From Cyclobacteriaceae bacterium (GTDB lineage: Bacteria; Bacteroidota; Bacteroidia; Cytophagales; Cyclobacteriaceae): a stretch of 42,892 bases of DNA. The notes below the pieces were generated by a model that had not been told where the DNA came from, made no database searches, and saw nothing but the letters and a program-made list of their open reading frames with translations. Both the position numbers and the translations under genes were made by a program. The stretch spans positions 1 to 42,892 of the forward strand of contig JALSJF010000248.1 of NCBI GenBank assembly GCA_026989505.1. Direction: 5' to 3'. Positions 42,016-42,892 of this stretch are shown here, piece after piece; position 1 is the first letter of the stretch, and the number at the start of each line of letters is the position of its first letter.

Positions 42016-42892
42016 ATTGGTTAGCCGGCAGAAAAACCACCTCCATCTTGCAGGCCCTGCTGGCCCTGGCCCTGTTTGTGCTGGCCAACCAGGCGGCCAA
42101 CCGCCTTTTCTTCCGCCTCGACCTAACCGAAGATAAACGGTTTTCTATCACCGAGGCCACCAAACAACAACTAACTAACCTCCCCGATGTTATTTCCATC
42201 GAGGTATATCTGGCCGGGGAATTACCGGCCGGTTTTAAACGGGTACAGCAGGCCTTGCTCGAGACCTTAGATGAGTTCAGTGTGTACGCCCAGGGTAAGC
42301 TCACCTATCAGGTAATTGACCCCGCCACTGCCACCAGCGCCAAAGCCCGGGCCGAGTACATGCAAACGCTTATGCGCAAGGGCCTGCAACCCACCGATGT
42401 ATTTATCAATGAAGAAGGCAAAAAGGTGCAAAAAAGGATTTTTGTAGGGGTAATAATCAACTACGGTAGCCGCGAACTGGCCGTGCAGCTTTTTAAGGGC
42501 AACAAAACCGCCTCTCCCGAAGAACGCCTGAACCAATCGATAGAAAGCCTTGAGTATGAGCTGGCCAATGGCCTGCATGCCATAACCCAGGAGGTACGGC
42601 CCCTTATCGGCCTGGTAACCGGCCATCATGAGATGGACTCGCTTGACTTATTTAGTTTTACCCGGTTATTGCAAGAGCAGTTCCGGGTGAAAAATGTCCA
42701 CCTCCGGCAATTGTCTGATTTACCTCCTGACGTGCTCATGATAATCCAGCCGAAAACGGCCTACACCCTTATGGATAAATACTACCTGGATCAGTACATA
42801 ATGCAAGGGGGCAAGGTGGTTTTTCTGTTAGATAAAGTGGCGGTAAACATGGACAGTGCCGCTGCCGGCACGTATAGCTTCCCTTATGAACT
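42012..42892 (+). CDS. gldG: Gliding motility ABC transporter protein GldG, N-terminal part (3' truncated by window)
   Basis: The frame opens at an ATGA overlap with the gldF stop and is still open at the window end, giving about 293 residues. It has one membrane helix near the N-terminus (SILQALLALALFVLANQAA). The GldG start FRLDLTEDKRFSITEATKQQL follows, then the periplasmic ABC-2-associated domain (VISIEVYLAGELPAGFKR, ESLEYELANGLHAI, RPLIGLVTGHHE). The C-terminal helix lies beyond the window. It is required for gliding in Flavobacterium. Confidence 0.92.
   Translation, partial: MNWLAGRKTTSILQALLALALFVLANQAANRLFFRLDLTEDKRFSITEATKQQLTNLPDVISIEVYLAGELPAGFKRVQQALLETLDEFSVYAQGKLTYQVIDPATATSAKARAEYMQTLMRKGLQPTDVFINEEGKKVQKRIFVGVIINYGSRELAVQLFKGNKTASPEERLNQSIESLEYELANGLHAITQEVRPLIGLVTGHHEMDSLDLFSFTRLLQEQFRVKNVHLRQLSDLPPDVLMIIQPKTAYTLMDKYYLDQYIMQGGKVVFLLDKVAVNMDSAAAGTYSFPYE

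Overview
The window is a chromosomal segment of a Bacteroidota bacterium, most likely a Cytophagales-type member. Several features point there: a gliding-motility gldA-gldF-gldG cluster, an S46 dipeptidyl-peptidase, a head-GIN (DUF2807) lipoprotein, and outer-membrane lipoproteins of the RND efflux type. Promoters also fit the Bacteroidota sigma-ABfr pattern (TTTG, about 19-20 bases, TAnnTTTG). The sequence is densely coding with no rRNA, tRNA, CRISPR array, prophage or complete insertion sequence that I can see.

Layout. 1-773: the end of a penicillin-binding protein 1C gene. 774-1358: a non-coding, hairpin-rich stretch. 1359-3323: an alpha/beta hydrolase, an ECF sigma factor and a small membrane protein in one operon, closed by a strong terminator. 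3426-9804: transketolase, a CxxCxxCC cysteine-cluster protein, a fused trehalose-phosphate synthase/phosphatase, YaaA and an HD phosphohydrolase. 10021-11623: a five-heme secreted cytochrome c behind a perfect CRP/FNR-family palindrome, then an arsenite methyltransferase with a clear promoter. 11715-17642: an M28 peptidase, a cupin, a GH15 hydrolase (probable trehalase or glucoamylase), an unknown secreted protein and a membrane-anchored redoxin. 17676-25384: a DUF1295 membrane protein and a PqqB-like metallo-hydrolase, then a complete tripartite RND efflux operon. 25381-29803: dipeptide epimerase, MATE transporter, RNase HII and MoeA. 29931-33110: S46 peptidase and pyruvate dehydrogenase E1 beta. 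33126-36854: a sigma-54 activator with an N-terminal Rossmann domain, divergent from a stand-alone hypF. 36999-39657: purine nucleoside phosphorylase, a head-GIN lipoprotein and a PagL-like lipid A deacylase. 39675-42892: a short-chain dehydrogenase leading into gldA, gldF and a truncated gldG.

Most genes are housekeeping or envelope functions. Trehalose can be made by the OtsAB fusion, and possibly broken down by the GH15 enzyme 5.5 kb away. The RND genes form one export pump. The dipeptide epimerase and PBP1C belong to peptidoglycan turnover and synthesis. GldA, GldF and GldG form the ABC transporter linked to gliding and type IX secretion.

The most unusual items are non-coding or regulatory. 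Two 86-bp elements have 7-bp terminal inverted repeats (TTAACCC...GGGTTAA) and an internal hairpin, and a probable degenerate relative lies near 1.1 kb. A 25-unit heptanucleotide array between the convergent rnhB and moeA switches orientation in its middle. The sigma-54 activator carries a Rossmann-type sensor and faces an orphan hypF. I found no complete new defence or mobile system. All functional calls rest on motif recognition by eye, without database searches.
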